Assembly: GCA_963556145.1 (NCBI GenBank)
Contig: OY744468.1
Coordinates: forward strand, 5,952,001 to 6,016,000
Length of the DNA: 64,000 bases
From: Hygrocybe punicea
Lineage: Eukaryota > Basidiomycota > Agaricomycetes > Agaricales > Hygrophoraceae
Direction of reading: 5' to 3'
Part shown: piece after piece, positions 23,440 through 33,689 of the stretch
How positions within the stretch are numbered: the first letter of the stretch is position 1
Layout: the number at the start of each line of letters is the position of its first letter
Notes under the pieces: generated by a model
The model's input: only the letters and a program-made list of their open reading frames with translations
Databases searched by the model: none
Told to the model about the DNA's origin: nothing
Translations under genes and position numbers: made by a program

Positions 23440-23705
23440 CGTAAGGTAAGAGAAAAATACTTGAAGGAAAAGGAGCTTACTTGAGGTGAGACTGAGAGGT
23501 CCTGAGGACAGGAGTCTACCTCGAGAAGGTTATAAAGGTGAAAAGGGGTAAAGTGAGACAAGTGGTCATGAAGGGGAAAGGATAAGGTGATGAGCGCATG
23601 GGCTCCAGGCTGGGAGTGGGAGTATGCATGGGCTCCGAGTCAAGTGGCAGTTGACTAAGGCTTTGAGAGGTCATTGAGAGCATGGTTAGACTCTAGTAAA
23701 TAAAA
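23440..23705 (-). promoter_or_regulatory. Promoter-like segment, repeated at 35012-35315
   Basis: On the minus strand a TATAA (about 23531-23536) follows GTCTCACTTTACCCCTTTTC and precedes CCTCTCAGTCTCACCTCAAG. A related segment with the same blocks, including GCATGGGCTCC twice and TTATTTACTA, lies at 35012-35315. It is placed just upstream of the broken gag-like gene, so it is probably its promoter and 5' leader. It could also be a terminal part of that retroelement. Confidence 0.45.
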
Positions 23706-25592
23706 TATTTAAAAAACAAATAAAAGATGCAGCAGAAGGTGTTTATGCCAGCACAATTCCAAGATATAGATCACGTTGGGAGGGAATAAGATCTCATTGG
23801 GATCTAATTGGACCCCTGTAAGTGATAAGGAGTGGTGTGTGGGTGGTGAGGAGCCGATAGAAGTGCCCACTAAAATTTTATAACAATGGTATGAGAAACA
23901 GTGCAGATAGATTTTTGCGAAAGGTTTGAAGAGAGGAGCACTGAAACAGCATGAAGATGGAGCAGGTATGGGTGTCATAGGAATAATGACCCCGGCCATG
24001 TGAATGAGAGGCCTGATATAATAGATGCACCAAGAATGGGTGTAGAAAATGGGGAGGAAGAATGAGGGGAGGGGAGAGGCTTACCTAGTGATGCTGCGAA
24101 GGGAGAGGGGTTGGTGAGCAACAGAGGGGCTGTTGGATCCAGTAACATGGTTTCATGGTTTGAGGAGGATGGAGCAATAGGGGAAGGGAGTGCTGAGTTT
24201 TTTATGATGAGGGCTAATTTTGCTGGGTCCGGGGTGGTGCCTTTCCACACTGCATCAATTGTCATGGAGACTGCTAGTTGGACTGCTGAGGCAACTTTGG
24301 GGTTGGTCAAGGGAATAAAGGATAAAGGACAAAGGGTTAAGGATGGGGAGGGTGGAGGGGAAGGAGCAGGGACCAAAAAGAGAATCGTGGATGAAGGGGT
24401 GGGAATGGGAGGAAGAGGTGAGGGCAGGGGCAGCTGCTTTGGTGGCTGCCATCACTGTGGAGATGGATAGTAGAGAGCCTGCAGATGAGGGATCAACGGG
24501 GGGTAGGGCCATACAGGGGTAGGGGTAACACCTAGGGTATGGGATATAGGGGTAGGGAGGGTAGGGGTAGGGGTTTGGAAAATCATACCCTTGCAAACAC
24601 CTTACCCCCCAGGGGTTTTGAAAAGGGTATGAAGGGTATGACTAATCATGTTTAAAGCAATGCAAGACCACCTTTATGTCATGGAAATGCCACATTTAAG
24701 CCTCTAACACTGATCTAGTCACACATTGGCTTCATCTAGCCTCACTAACTGCACCTCTATTATGTTTTTCAGTATCATTTACATCATTTGATGTATGATA
24801 ATCATAATATGTGGTCATGCTCATGTGATTCTCATGCCTTAGTCATACCCCTCCAAACCCTTTACCCCTCACCCTCCAAACCCCCTACCCCTGCTATAAG
24901 GGTAGGGGTATTGAGGGTAGGGGTAGGGGTTTGGTATTTCATACCCTGGATATACCCCTGGAGGGCCCTAATGGGGGGAGGAAGGACCTGAGATGGGTGA
25001 GAGGGGAGATGGACGGGGTATGTTCTTCCCTTTTGAGCATATAGATCTAGAGGTGGGAGGTTTATTTGGGGCTTTGTGAGTTTTCTTGAGAGGGGGGCCA
25101 GTTTGATCCGTTGGTTGTTCAAGGTTGATGAGTTCTAGGGATGGGGAGTGGGAGTGTAGAAGTGGAAGAGAATTTATATGGTGCAATCAAGTCACCAAGT
25201 GGTCAATTAGGATTGGATCTGGATCTGGAGTTCCACAGCCAGCAGGAGACAAATTGCCAGGAAGTGGTGATGAAGGAGCTAGAGTCTCAGAGATAGAAGG
25301 AGGGGGGGGGGAGCAGAGAGTGTAAAAGTGACACACTGAGGCCTCCTGGTAGTTATGATGGGGGAAACGCCAAAGATGCAAGGATGGAGCCAAAAATCGA
25401 GAGATCTAGGGACAGGTCTGGAAAAGGCAGTCGCGGACGTGGGCAGATCCGGAGAGGGGAGATCGACCTCGATCCGGATTCAAACACATGAAGGATGCTG
25501 GGTTTGGATTCCCACGCGGGCACGAGTCCGTGCACTCTTCTCACGCTGTGCTGCGAGTGCGCCAACCTAATCAGGCAGGTTACATCATTCAA
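23706..25592 (-). other. Low-complexity Pro/Ser/Leu-coding debris on the minus strand
   Basis: Minus-strand frames (25353-25592, 24968-25393 and 23975-24376, among others) read as Pro/Ser-rich protein that appears to continue across the MITE at 24504-24970 (SPISGPSSPH before it, VDPSSAGSLLSIS after it). I recognise no domain. It may be a decayed gene interrupted by the MITE. Confidence 0.3.
24504..24970. mobile_element. hAT-type MITE, 467 bp
   Basis: Ends are TAGGGCCATACAGGGGTA and the inverse of TAGGGCCCTCCAGGGGTA. Flanks are ACGGGGGG (24496-24503) and ATGGGGGG (24971-24978), an 8-bp duplication with one C/T change. The interior is rich in GGGGTAGGGGT; it is not a telomere. Confidence 0.8.
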
Positions 25593-26118
25593 TTTTTTTT
25601 TCTGTTTGTGACAGCTTTTCCGAATCCGCTAGAGGCATGATGCATGATGCATGATGCCCGCTATACTTTCAGCTGCGGAACACCACACCTGCGATCAATG
25701 TCACCCTCTAGAAACTCAACTTTCTACCAAAACATTCTTGTTGCACCAAGACAATATTGAATGATTGATGACAATCTTGCTCACGCCAATGGCCCACAGA
25801 CGCCCGTCGTTCCATATAAGCTGAAGGTACAACTTCGCCATATGAAGGTTGCAATTGATTGGAAGGACTTCCTTTGCAGGTTCGGTCGGTGTCCTGATTG
25901 TGCTTCAACCATAAAGTTTCACGCAAGTTGACGCCAAAAGTATTATACATAACTTTCCCCAGTTCCCACCGTGGGCGCCTTGATAACTGATAATGCATCG
26001 ATAACGATCAGTGGAAAGCGATCACTTCCACTAATTCCGTGATAAACGCCAGTCACCGCCACGATGGAGAAGATAAAAACTCAACCCGAGATTACCCATA
26101 TTCCAATCCAAGTTCGAC
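25593..26118. other. Upstream region of the S53 peptidase
   Basis: No ORF of note. A triple TGATGCATGATGCATGATGC stands near 25640. GATAAAAA at 26072-26079, about 40 bases before the ATG, is the only TATA-like site. Confidence 0.4.
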
Positions 26119-28140
26119 ATGTCCAACATTCCCCGCGGATTTCAACTCCTCGAAGGTAGCGAACGACATCCCTCACCATCTGCGAAAGCTCTCGGTGCTG
26201 CCTATCCTAACGAGACTTTCACGATCACGATCGTTCTACGTCGCCGTCTAGATGGAGCGCCACTGCCTGACCACGACTTCTTTCTGAAGACCCATCCTTC
26301 TCAACGCCGACGCATGCCGAATTCGCACTTTGCTGCCTTGTATGGCGCATCCGATGAAGACATCTATAAAGTTACCAGTTTCGTCACGGCTCACCACCTC
26401 AATGTGGTCGAAGCAAATGCCGCCCGGCGCACCGTCGTTGTGTCTGGGACAGGTAGACAAATGGAATTGTCTTTTGCTGTAAAACTCTGGCGCTTCGAGC
26501 ACCAAATTGTTCTTAGTGCCGCGGACGAACCCGAAACCGAGACGTATCGGGGTTTGGATGGATTTATTTACATTCCTGGAGATCTCGCGGGGATTGTCAT
26601 TGGCATTTTTGGTCTCGATAATAGGACCGTCACTCGGCGGACCAACTCGCCTTCAGATGATCCTCCTAAAACAGCGGCTCTCACGGTTCCACAAATCACC
26701 TCGCTGTATAAATTCCCCGACCAGAGTGCTGCTGGACAAACGATCGCCATCCTCTCTTCCAATGGAGGCTACAAACTGACTGATATAACAAAGTACTTCG
26801 AAGATTTGGGCCTCACTGTGCCCACAATCCACGACGTTAGCATTGATCACGCGGCAAATAATCCCGGGACGAAGATTGAGACCACAGCGGATATTTGTAT
26901 TTCGGCCAGTGCAGCCCCAGGTGCTTCGGTCGCTGTATATTTCAAACCCGGTACAGAAAAAGGATGGATCGACCTTCTCGGAAAGGTTACCCACCCTGAC
27001 CCCGGTGACCCTATCTGCTCAGTTCTATCCTCCAGCTACTTTAGGTATAACGCCGACGACGACCTCAAAAAACACCACGCGAAGTTCATGGACGCGGCCT
27101 CAAAGGCTTTTCAAGACGCCGCGCTGCAGGGCGTAACAGTGTGCGTCGCATCGGGTGACCGAGGGAGTGACTGCGATGTTTGGGACGGCAATGCTCATGT
27201 GCAGTACCCGGCCAGCGACCCGTGGATCCTGGCTGTCGGCGGCACAACTGTTGGGGACGTCAAAGATTCATCGTATACCGAATACGTTTGGAATCGTGGC
27301 GGGGGTGCAACTGGAGGAGGTGTCAGCGGCTATTTTGATTTGCCTTCTTACCAAAATTCTGCGAACGTTCCCGTCTCCGCGAATTGTGACAAACGCAAGG
27401 GGCGCGGTGTTCCTGACGTTGCGGCTAATGCGAACCCCGACAGTTGTTATAACATCCCTTTGGACGGTGTTGACTACCAGGGCGGGGGCACAAGTGCGGC
27501 TGCACCGCTGTGGGCGGGTCTCATTGCGCGAATCAATGCCGCAATTGGAGAAAACGTTGGATTCATAAATCCTATCGTGTATGCCTTGGGTTCAAGTGTC
27601 TGCAACGATATCGATGGATCCGAGGGTCCCTCTGATAACAAGGTCAATGGTGCGCGTGGATATTCGGCCACCCCTGGATGGGACGCTTGTACTGGTTGGG
27701 GTAGCATGAATGGCTCTGCGTTACTCGATGGTCTAGCCCAGATCTTCACCAAGAGATGCACCATCATGCCTCTCTTCCCAACGTTCGGCATAGTTCAAAC
27801 CGATTATACGTTGTCGTTCTCTGTACAGGTGGATGGGTTTCGGCCAGCCGATTTCGGGATTCAGATCGGCCCACCCATCACATCCGTTGTAAACCCCGTC
27901 ATAGACATTATTCTCTTTTCGTCGACCGGAACAACACGCAACCAGATCGACACGGCCACCGAGCTTGATGTCCAAGATAAATCTCTCCCCCCAACACCGC
28001 AAAGCTTCACATGGGTGTATTCTCCCAACCAATGGTTTTCCCCATCTGAAGGAACAGCAATGCTCGTCATAGCCACCGTGACCAGTTTGAAGGGACAATC
28101 GGTTACCGGTCGAGCTTTTATACAACCACCTTTTGTTTGA
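26119..28140 (+). CDS. Sedolisin (S53) peptidase, kumamolisin-like, with C-terminal extension
   Basis: A 673-residue serine-carboxyl peptidase in one exon. Residues about 15-160 form the activation prodomain (FTITIVLRRRLDG, HPSQRRRMPNSHFAALYGAS). The catalytic domain follows from about 190. E254 and D258 in IETTADI match the Glu/Asp pair; D347 in ASGDRGSDC is the oxyanion Asp; S459 in GGGTSAAAPLWAG is the nucleophile. NDIDGSEG and CTGWGSMNG near 495-540 match the Ca-binding end of the fold. Such enzymes cleave proteins at acidic pH after removing their prodomain. I see no N-terminal signal peptide, unlike fungal secreted TPP-type sedolisins. The lack of introns and the kumamolisin-like start suggest a bacterial-type lineage (inference). 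Residues about 545-673 are an extra domain of unknown role, rich in beta-strand-like segments. The start is the first ATG, and no frame breaks are seen. Confidence 0.93.
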   Translation: MSNIPRGFQLLEGSERHPSPSAKALGAAYPNETFTITIVLRRRLDGAPLPDHDFFLKTHPSQRRRMPNSHFAALYGASDEDIYKVTSFVTAHHLNVVEANAARRTVVVSGTGRQMELSFAVKLWRFEHQIVLSAADEPETETYRGLDGFIYIPGDLAGIVIGIFGLDNRTVTRRTNSPSDDPPKTAALTVPQITSLYKFPDQSAAGQTIAILSSNGGYKLTDITKYFEDLGLTVPTIHDVSIDHAANNPGTKIETTADICISASAAPGASVAVYFKPGTEKGWIDLLGKVTHPDPGDPICSVLSSSYFRYNADDDLKKHHAKFMDAASKAFQDAALQGVTVCVASGDRGSDCDVWDGNAHVQYPASDPWILAVGGTTVGDVKDSSYTEYVWNRGGGATGGGVSGYFDLPSYQNSANVPVSANCDKRKGRGVPDVAANANPDSCYNIPLDGVDYQGGGTSAAAPLWAGLIARINAAIGENVGFINPIVYALGSSVCNDIDGSEGPSDNKVNGARGYSATPGWDACTGWGSMNGSALLDGLAQIFTKRCTIMPLFPTFGIVQTDYTLSFSVQVDGFRPADFGIQIGPPITSVVNPVIDIILFSSTGTTRNQIDTATELDVQDKSLPPTPQSFTWVYSPNQWFSPSEGTAMLVIATVTSLKGQSVTGRAFIQPPFV

Positions 28141-29009
28141 GTAGGCCATCCCGCGCGGGCAGTATTTAGGGCCGAAATTTTAGTATGCGCTTCTTTTATC
28201 ACCTTCGTCCATTTCGTAATTCACCGACTGCTTTATATCTTGCCACATGCCATTTTTCCTAGTTAGCGGTAGGTATCCTTTGTCACATTCTCATCATTGC
28301 CCCGCAGAACGGCCCCAACCTCAGTGTTGTCTCCTTCGAGCCACTGGGGTTAGTTTGCACTTCTATTTCCATACGTGTATTCTTTGCCCGTGCAGCTATT
28401 TATAGGACCGAGGCCAAATTGCAGTCCAATCTGATAATCCATATTGGGTGATTTCGCGTGTCAAATTATTTACTTGCAAATTATTTTATTTACGATGCCC
28501 TAATCACACAGGCCCACTTATGAAGTGAAAAGTGAATAGGAAGCGCGACCGTGCCCTGAAACAGCGGCACGGTCCGAAAAAATAGTGATTGAGTTTTTGG
28601 TTTTTGATTTACAGTAAGGAACCGTGTAACGGTAGTAACAAAAAATAGGACTGGAAAAGCGGGAGGGCAGAGGTGGGTCACGAAAATTTACAGGGGTAAG
28701 ATTAACTGGGAAAAGGGACAAGGTAAAAGTTAATGAAGGCGAGACGATGGCATACCTCGGAGACGGGGCAAGGGGCTTACGATGCCCTTGGGGCGTTTCC
28801 GAGGTATATGAGAAAGGTAAAAGAATGAGCTGGTGTGGCGACGTAAGATTTGACGTCAGACGGGGACGACAAATAATGGGTCGTCAGCGGATGACGATTC
28901 CGGCGAGAATGTGTCAGCTGGTGACAGTGACGGGGACACGCTGGGTGTCGAGGTAATAGTAGGAGTGTGGCCGTGTGATTAGCCAAATGTAAACAAGTTT
29001 AAAAGACGA
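28141..29009. other. Intergenic, no gene seen
   Basis: AT-rich after the peptidase, then mixed sequence. Near 28750-28810 an imperfect inverted pair (CATACCTCGGAGACGGGGC and its partner around GGCGTTTCCGAGGTATATG) suggests a small hairpin element. Confidence 0.35.
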
Positions 29010-29812
29010 TTGATCGTCTCTCACACCGACACAAACACATTAGCTTGGGAATGTTTTGAGTCCAGTTACGAACTCTTTGACGAGACTCAGTCAACTTACC
29101 GGGCGGATACATTGGACAGACTCAGTAATGGGCTGCTGGAGAATCCAGAGTTGGCAGCGTACGTTCGGTACCCCCTTTCACAATATTTCACGATTCAGGT
29201 CTGACGCTCACCGCCGGTACGTTGCAGAATTGCCAAAGTACTCTTCCCATACAACTTCACCTCGAAGGACCTCACACCTTTCCTCTCCCTCCCAAATCCC
29301 CATACTCTCTCCCATGTATCACTTTCCACCCGATTCCGCTGCCATCGTCATCCTCTTCTAGATTCCCACAGTCCTTGCAGCTTTCGATGCACGTCACTTC
29401 GTACCTCGTTGTTCAAAAGTGACGAAGGCCATCTCGTATACGGGGACTTTGGGACGGACTGATGTGAGGGGTTCGATGGAAACGAGAAACGCTGGATGGG
29501 CTGTAATCTTATTTTTCGTTCGCTACACTCATAGCTGAATTGCTGATATCCTTTTCAGATACTGTCAAGGTAGCACCAAACCTCCGACGCATCAAATTCT
29601 TGGATTGGGTCCCAAGTGTAGGTTCACACTCAACGTGTCACAACAACGAAACACTTCCAGGAAACTACCCAACGCCTTTACACCTTCAATCAGCCGGCGG
29701 GACTCAGTTGCCCCCCAAGTCAACCGCAGAGCTGGCTGCGTGGATCGCTGTAGGCGTGTTGCGGGGGAATGAGAGTCGTTCTAGGGGTGCTAGTACTGCA
29801 GGAAGGACCTGA
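29010..29812 (+). pseudogene. Remnant of an F-box/leucine-rich-repeat-like gene
   Basis: Frames in order read SYELFDETQSTYRADTLDRL with SNGLLENPELAAYVR (29065-29170), then SMHVTSYLVVQK (29385-29420), then VAPNLRRIKFLDWVPS (29568-29615). The order and style match leucine-rich fungal F-box-type proteins that are abundant in mushrooms. No continuous frame exists even allowing short introns, and no F-box itself is visible. The assignment is tentative. Confidence 0.35.
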
Positions 29813-31729
29813 ACATGAGGCGTAGTAGGGGGAAGAACAGAGTGAAGTTTCATTACACGTGGACTGACTATGAGCGTGAGAAGTTCACGAGGGTGGAGGG
29901 GAGTGAGGATGAGTGACGGAGAGAGTGTTTAGGTTGTTGAGTATCGATCTACAAGTGTGTTCGGTGTCTGACAGCTCGGCATTTTAGTTACGAGGTTCTT
30001 GCAATCTGGCGATGTGAAATGAAATGAAACCGTTCAAGAAAAACCGTCCGTACTCACCACCGAGAGATGAAGTGGAATGAGGTGCTGTGCTGGCGACCGG
30101 CCTCGTAGGAAGCAGTCATTGACTGGCGCATCTTGCCCACCACCACCACAATCCCGCTTTGGCCTCGTTCGCCTCTCTGGTCACTACTTCCATAGGTGTT
30201 CCAAAAGGACCCGCACAAATTACTGCTGTCCACACCCTTTCTCCCGTCTCGTGCCAACTGACACCTCCAAAGGCCGCCTTTGGACTCACTGACGATAGCC
30301 ACGTCGCCACCGGCGACACCTACACCACCTTCAGACCCAGTAGCCAGAACGCAGGGGTACGCCGTGGACCAATGACAACGAGGAACTGAGAACAACGTCC
30401 ACGCTGCCCTTAGCGGCGACACTGCTAACAAACGACACCCACGTCATTCTTGGACGTCAAATGGCCACGCATGGCTGAGCCAACGCTGCCGACACTAATG
30501 TAGCCTCCCAATTACCTCGCGAGCTCAGGCACGATATGCCCGCGTCCAAGCGTTTGCGAAGGGAAGAGGATGAATGAGGCCGGGGAAGTGGCACTTCCAT
30601 CCCCCGGCCTCCAGGTGCGATAATTTCACCTGCCCTCTACCCTACCACTGCTGATGAGGGTGAAGCTTCGGGTCGTCCCACATCCAATGCCACGTTCGAG
30701 AACGACGCATCTAGGAGAGTGTATGGACAACGCCGGATGTCGTCCACATGCGCACGGCAACGGAATCGCGTCCAGGGACCTCGAGGACGAGACGCCGGCA
30801 TCCAAGCTAGACGCGATGTGTACCAGAGAGGAGGAAGAGAACGAGGCTGGGGAAGTGGTGCTCTCCCTCCCCGGCCCACAAGTGCGTCGATTTCACCCAC
30901 TCTACCTCCACCTCCAGTGATGGAGATGACCACAGTTCTACTTCTGACTATGTCACCACCACCTCTGGGAGGCCACGTAAGGGCGATGCTAACATGCCAA
31001 GAACGACAGAAATGTCATCTCCAGGGACGTCGTAGAACCACGCGGACGGTATGCCTACGTGCAAGGTGGATGTACATGCGGGAGGCGAAAACAGCCATGA
31101 GGTGCACCCGTCATATTACCACTCGTTCTCCGTCCGATCTGCAAGTGCGCAACCACGTCAATTGACGTGGCGCGCCCTAATTGAGGTGACTTGAGAGGGG
31201 GCAAGATATGCCTGCATCACCTTGCAAACCTGGACAACCGCGTCAATTGGCGTGTGCACTGCGTTTGCCAGGTGCCGAGGAGCCTGGGCAAGCGGAGACC
31301 GTTAACAGTGACTTTTTCACTTGTGTATACCAATTTCTTTCGCAGATGCGGCGATTTTATCCTCAGGTGCGGTTGTAATTCCGAATAACAATGGGAGGTG
31401 ACGAAGAGAAATTACTTTATAGCCAAAACAGCTGAAGGCTGGCTAGTTACGTTTACATTACATTCCTCTACGCAAATTCAATCTTGCGTGACTTCTGCGC
31501 ACCTCCCAATATCAGAAGACAGACCTGCAACACTGGCCCAATCATCACTCGTTCTGTTCACTCGTTCTGTCCTCCGACCCGGGTGCTGAACTTGGACATA
31601 CGCAGCATCTCGGGGACAGCCTTGCCGCTCGTGAGGATACGGGGCAAGTCAGAGGCCCCATCGGCACTATGGTTGAGCACAAAAAGTGGAAGAAAAATTC
31701 AAGCTATTTTACAATATTTAATTATTGTA
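29813..31729. other. Low-complexity cassettes and palindromes, no firm gene
   Basis: Two related hairpin blocks, GAGGCCGGGGAAGTGGCACT (30576) and GAGGCTGGGGAAGTGGTGCT (30842), each lead into an AGTGCG/GGTGCG boundary. Two copies of the 55-bp palindrome family sit at 31155-31168 (ACGTCAATTGACGT) and 31240-31253 (GCGTCAATTGGCGT). ORFs of 70-190 residues overlap on both strands without recognisable domains. Confidence 0.45.
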
Positions 31730-32911
31730 TTAGACTTCTGTCTTCAAATTGTTCGCGGAGAAACCAGTACCGATAGCAGTAGATGGGTCAAGCGAGACAT
31801 TGACAGCACCATTTCGCTTCCTAACCTTTCCCTCTTTCATCGTGGCCAAGGTGGTGTCGATAGCTGTTCCCAATCCAACACGGAGAATGATGATGGTTGG
31901 TGCGATACCCTGTCAAGCTCAACGGTCATGAATGAGTTTGCAAGGAGAGAAAAAGTGCACGAACGTAAACTTGTGCGGCCGTGGAGAACAAAATATTTTG
32001 TGCGGATTGACCAGTCAAGACCAAGACAGAAAGAACGAGCTGAGTGGCGGTGACCAATGCTCCGGATTCCAAGATCACCGCAATGGCGTCGTAAATCCCA
32101 CCCGAATGGAAGTATTCTGATGTTTGCCGAGAGATGTACCAGATGCGACCGGTGATCAGACCCGTCAGCAGAATATTGGTACCAATGGGCACTCCAGTGG
32201 CAAGACGGACCAAATGCCCTATAGTTGCGCCTTGGCCGGAGCCATCGGTGGGTAAGGCATTGGGGGCTTTAAGGATTAGAACAAGGGCGGAGATAGCACA
32301 CGCTAAGGGAAGATTGAGCAATGACGTGACGCCCTGAATTATGATGGGCGACATACACAACGAAGTGAATGACATAAGCAGAGGGAGTAAAATGACGCTA
32401 AAGCGGTTGTTCCAGACAAACCAACAGCGATATATCTACACAGCGGCGGTGAATACTGTGGACAGCAAAAAAATATATGAATGTATCTTACCAGTATCGA
32501 TTGGCCAAGCCAGTCAATAATGAAATTCAGCATATCAGCGCCAACAAGCATGTGGTCTTCGTCGCCAATCGCGAAGTATTTTACCATCTGCAAGATAAAA
32601 CATTAGAACAATATTAATCGAAGCCAAAACGAACGACCCCACCAAGCCTTGGTAAACGTTAGCGAAAACGACTGCATAGTGCGTAGTACAAAGCACGAAG
32701 AGGGCTATCATCGCCGCAACAAGAATCTTGTTGCATTTTCGATATCTAAATAAGATCCCGACTGTCGTGAAAAACAGCACACAATAGCCGCCTGTGAGGT
32801 ACACGTTTAGCTGTGACGGGCAGGACAGGAGCGAGACCGAGATCGCTAACCCCACAACATGGCCTCCACGGCGAAGGCTACAAAGTACGCTTGGTCGTCA
32901 TTGAATGCCAT
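31730..32911 (-). CDS. Multi-spanning membrane protein of an Agaricomycete-type family
   Basis: Five exons on the minus strand: 32851-32911, 32658-32791, 32492-32587, 31971-32435, 31730-31909; introns of 59, 70, 56 and 61 nt with GT...AG ends. The joined frame is 311 residues with no stop. It starts MAFNDDQAYF, then has about six or seven hydrophobic segments: YCVLFFTTVGILF, ILVAAMIALFVLC, FIIDWLGQSIL, SVILLPLLMSFTSL, ACAISALVLIL, TGVPIGTNILLTGLITGRIW, ALVTATQLVLSVLVLT, APTIIILRVGLG. YRCWFVWNN after the third segment and GRIWYISR followed by ILESGAL are typical of a large uncharacterised mushroom family. It presumably sits in a membrane; its role is unknown. The least certain boundary is the donor at 32657 (GTTTAC). 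Start and stop look sound, so this copy seems intact. Confidence 0.78.
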
Positions 32912-32950
32912 GATATCGCTGGGAGGAGTACCTCTGGCGAAACTCTCAGG

Positions 32951-32956
32951 TTTATA
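32951..32956 (-). promoter_or_regulatory. TATA box of the membrane-protein gene
   Basis: TATAAA on the minus strand (GATATAAACC) about 40 bases upstream of the ATG at 32911. Confidence 0.45.
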
Positions 32957-33689
32957 TCATCTGATCATCAAGGCCTAGTCCTTTAAAGGATGTTTGTTCA
33001 GCTTGGTGGCAGTAAAAAAGGTACCCGAGAAAACGTACCACTGGTTTCGCTATTGCGATCTGGCATAAAAAAAACGTTGCCGGCAACGATGGATGAAAAA
33101 ACCTCGTGTGCGCCACATTATTGAGTGCAGGTGCTGCCTCGTCTCGTCCCCAGACATCAATCGAGGAACACGCAAGAAAATTTGACACTCCGCCCCGACA
33201 TCTCGGTCCGGCTATGAGGTAAGTATCACCATTTATTTTATGCACGCAACAATGCACAAAAGTACCAAAAAAGGTGGTGTTGCAGTGAGCATAAAACTTC
33301 TTCTTTCAGCTCAACGTAGCGAATCCATGTTGCAGCGACGGCTGAAGGAAAAAATGTGTGGACGCGTGACTGCTCCTCATATTAGTGTGCTCCTATGATA
33401 GTCATTGTCCGGTATTCTAACCTCTAACCACAACGAGGCTAGAACCTAAGCAAGGGGGATCAGAAGCTTCAGAAGCCCGTTTTCAAATTATTGCCCAACG
33501 TGACAATTTTTACTAAATTTTAGGGGTCATACACTATTGCAAATTGTGTTTTTACAGGCAGCAATTTCCTCCATATTTTTCGATGAGATTGGGTGCCGTT
33601 ATTTTGATATCATGCCTAGTGTTGCCGCGGCATGCCGGCTAGTAGCCGTAGCCGAGGGCGGCTGGTGTTTGCAAATCATTTAATTATTA
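32957..33689. other. Intergenic, no gene seen
   Basis: Mixed sequence. At about 33611 TAGTGTTGCCGCGGCATGCC looks like a hAT end, but I find no matching right end in the window, so it may be a truncated copy. Confidence 0.35.

Noticed and set aside
24504..24970. Telomere-like GGGGTAGGGGT runs
   Set aside because: They lie inside a MITE with inverted ends and an 8-bp target duplication, and are interrupted and irregular.
25490..25570. Possible tRNA around GGGTTTGGATTCCCACGC
   Set aside because: No consistent cloverleaf or A-box/B-box pair could be drawn on either strand.
30054..30431. Minus-strand 125-residue ORF as a gene
   Set aside because: A plus-strand frame over the same bases is equally good or better, neither has a recognisable domain, and the region is repeat-rich.
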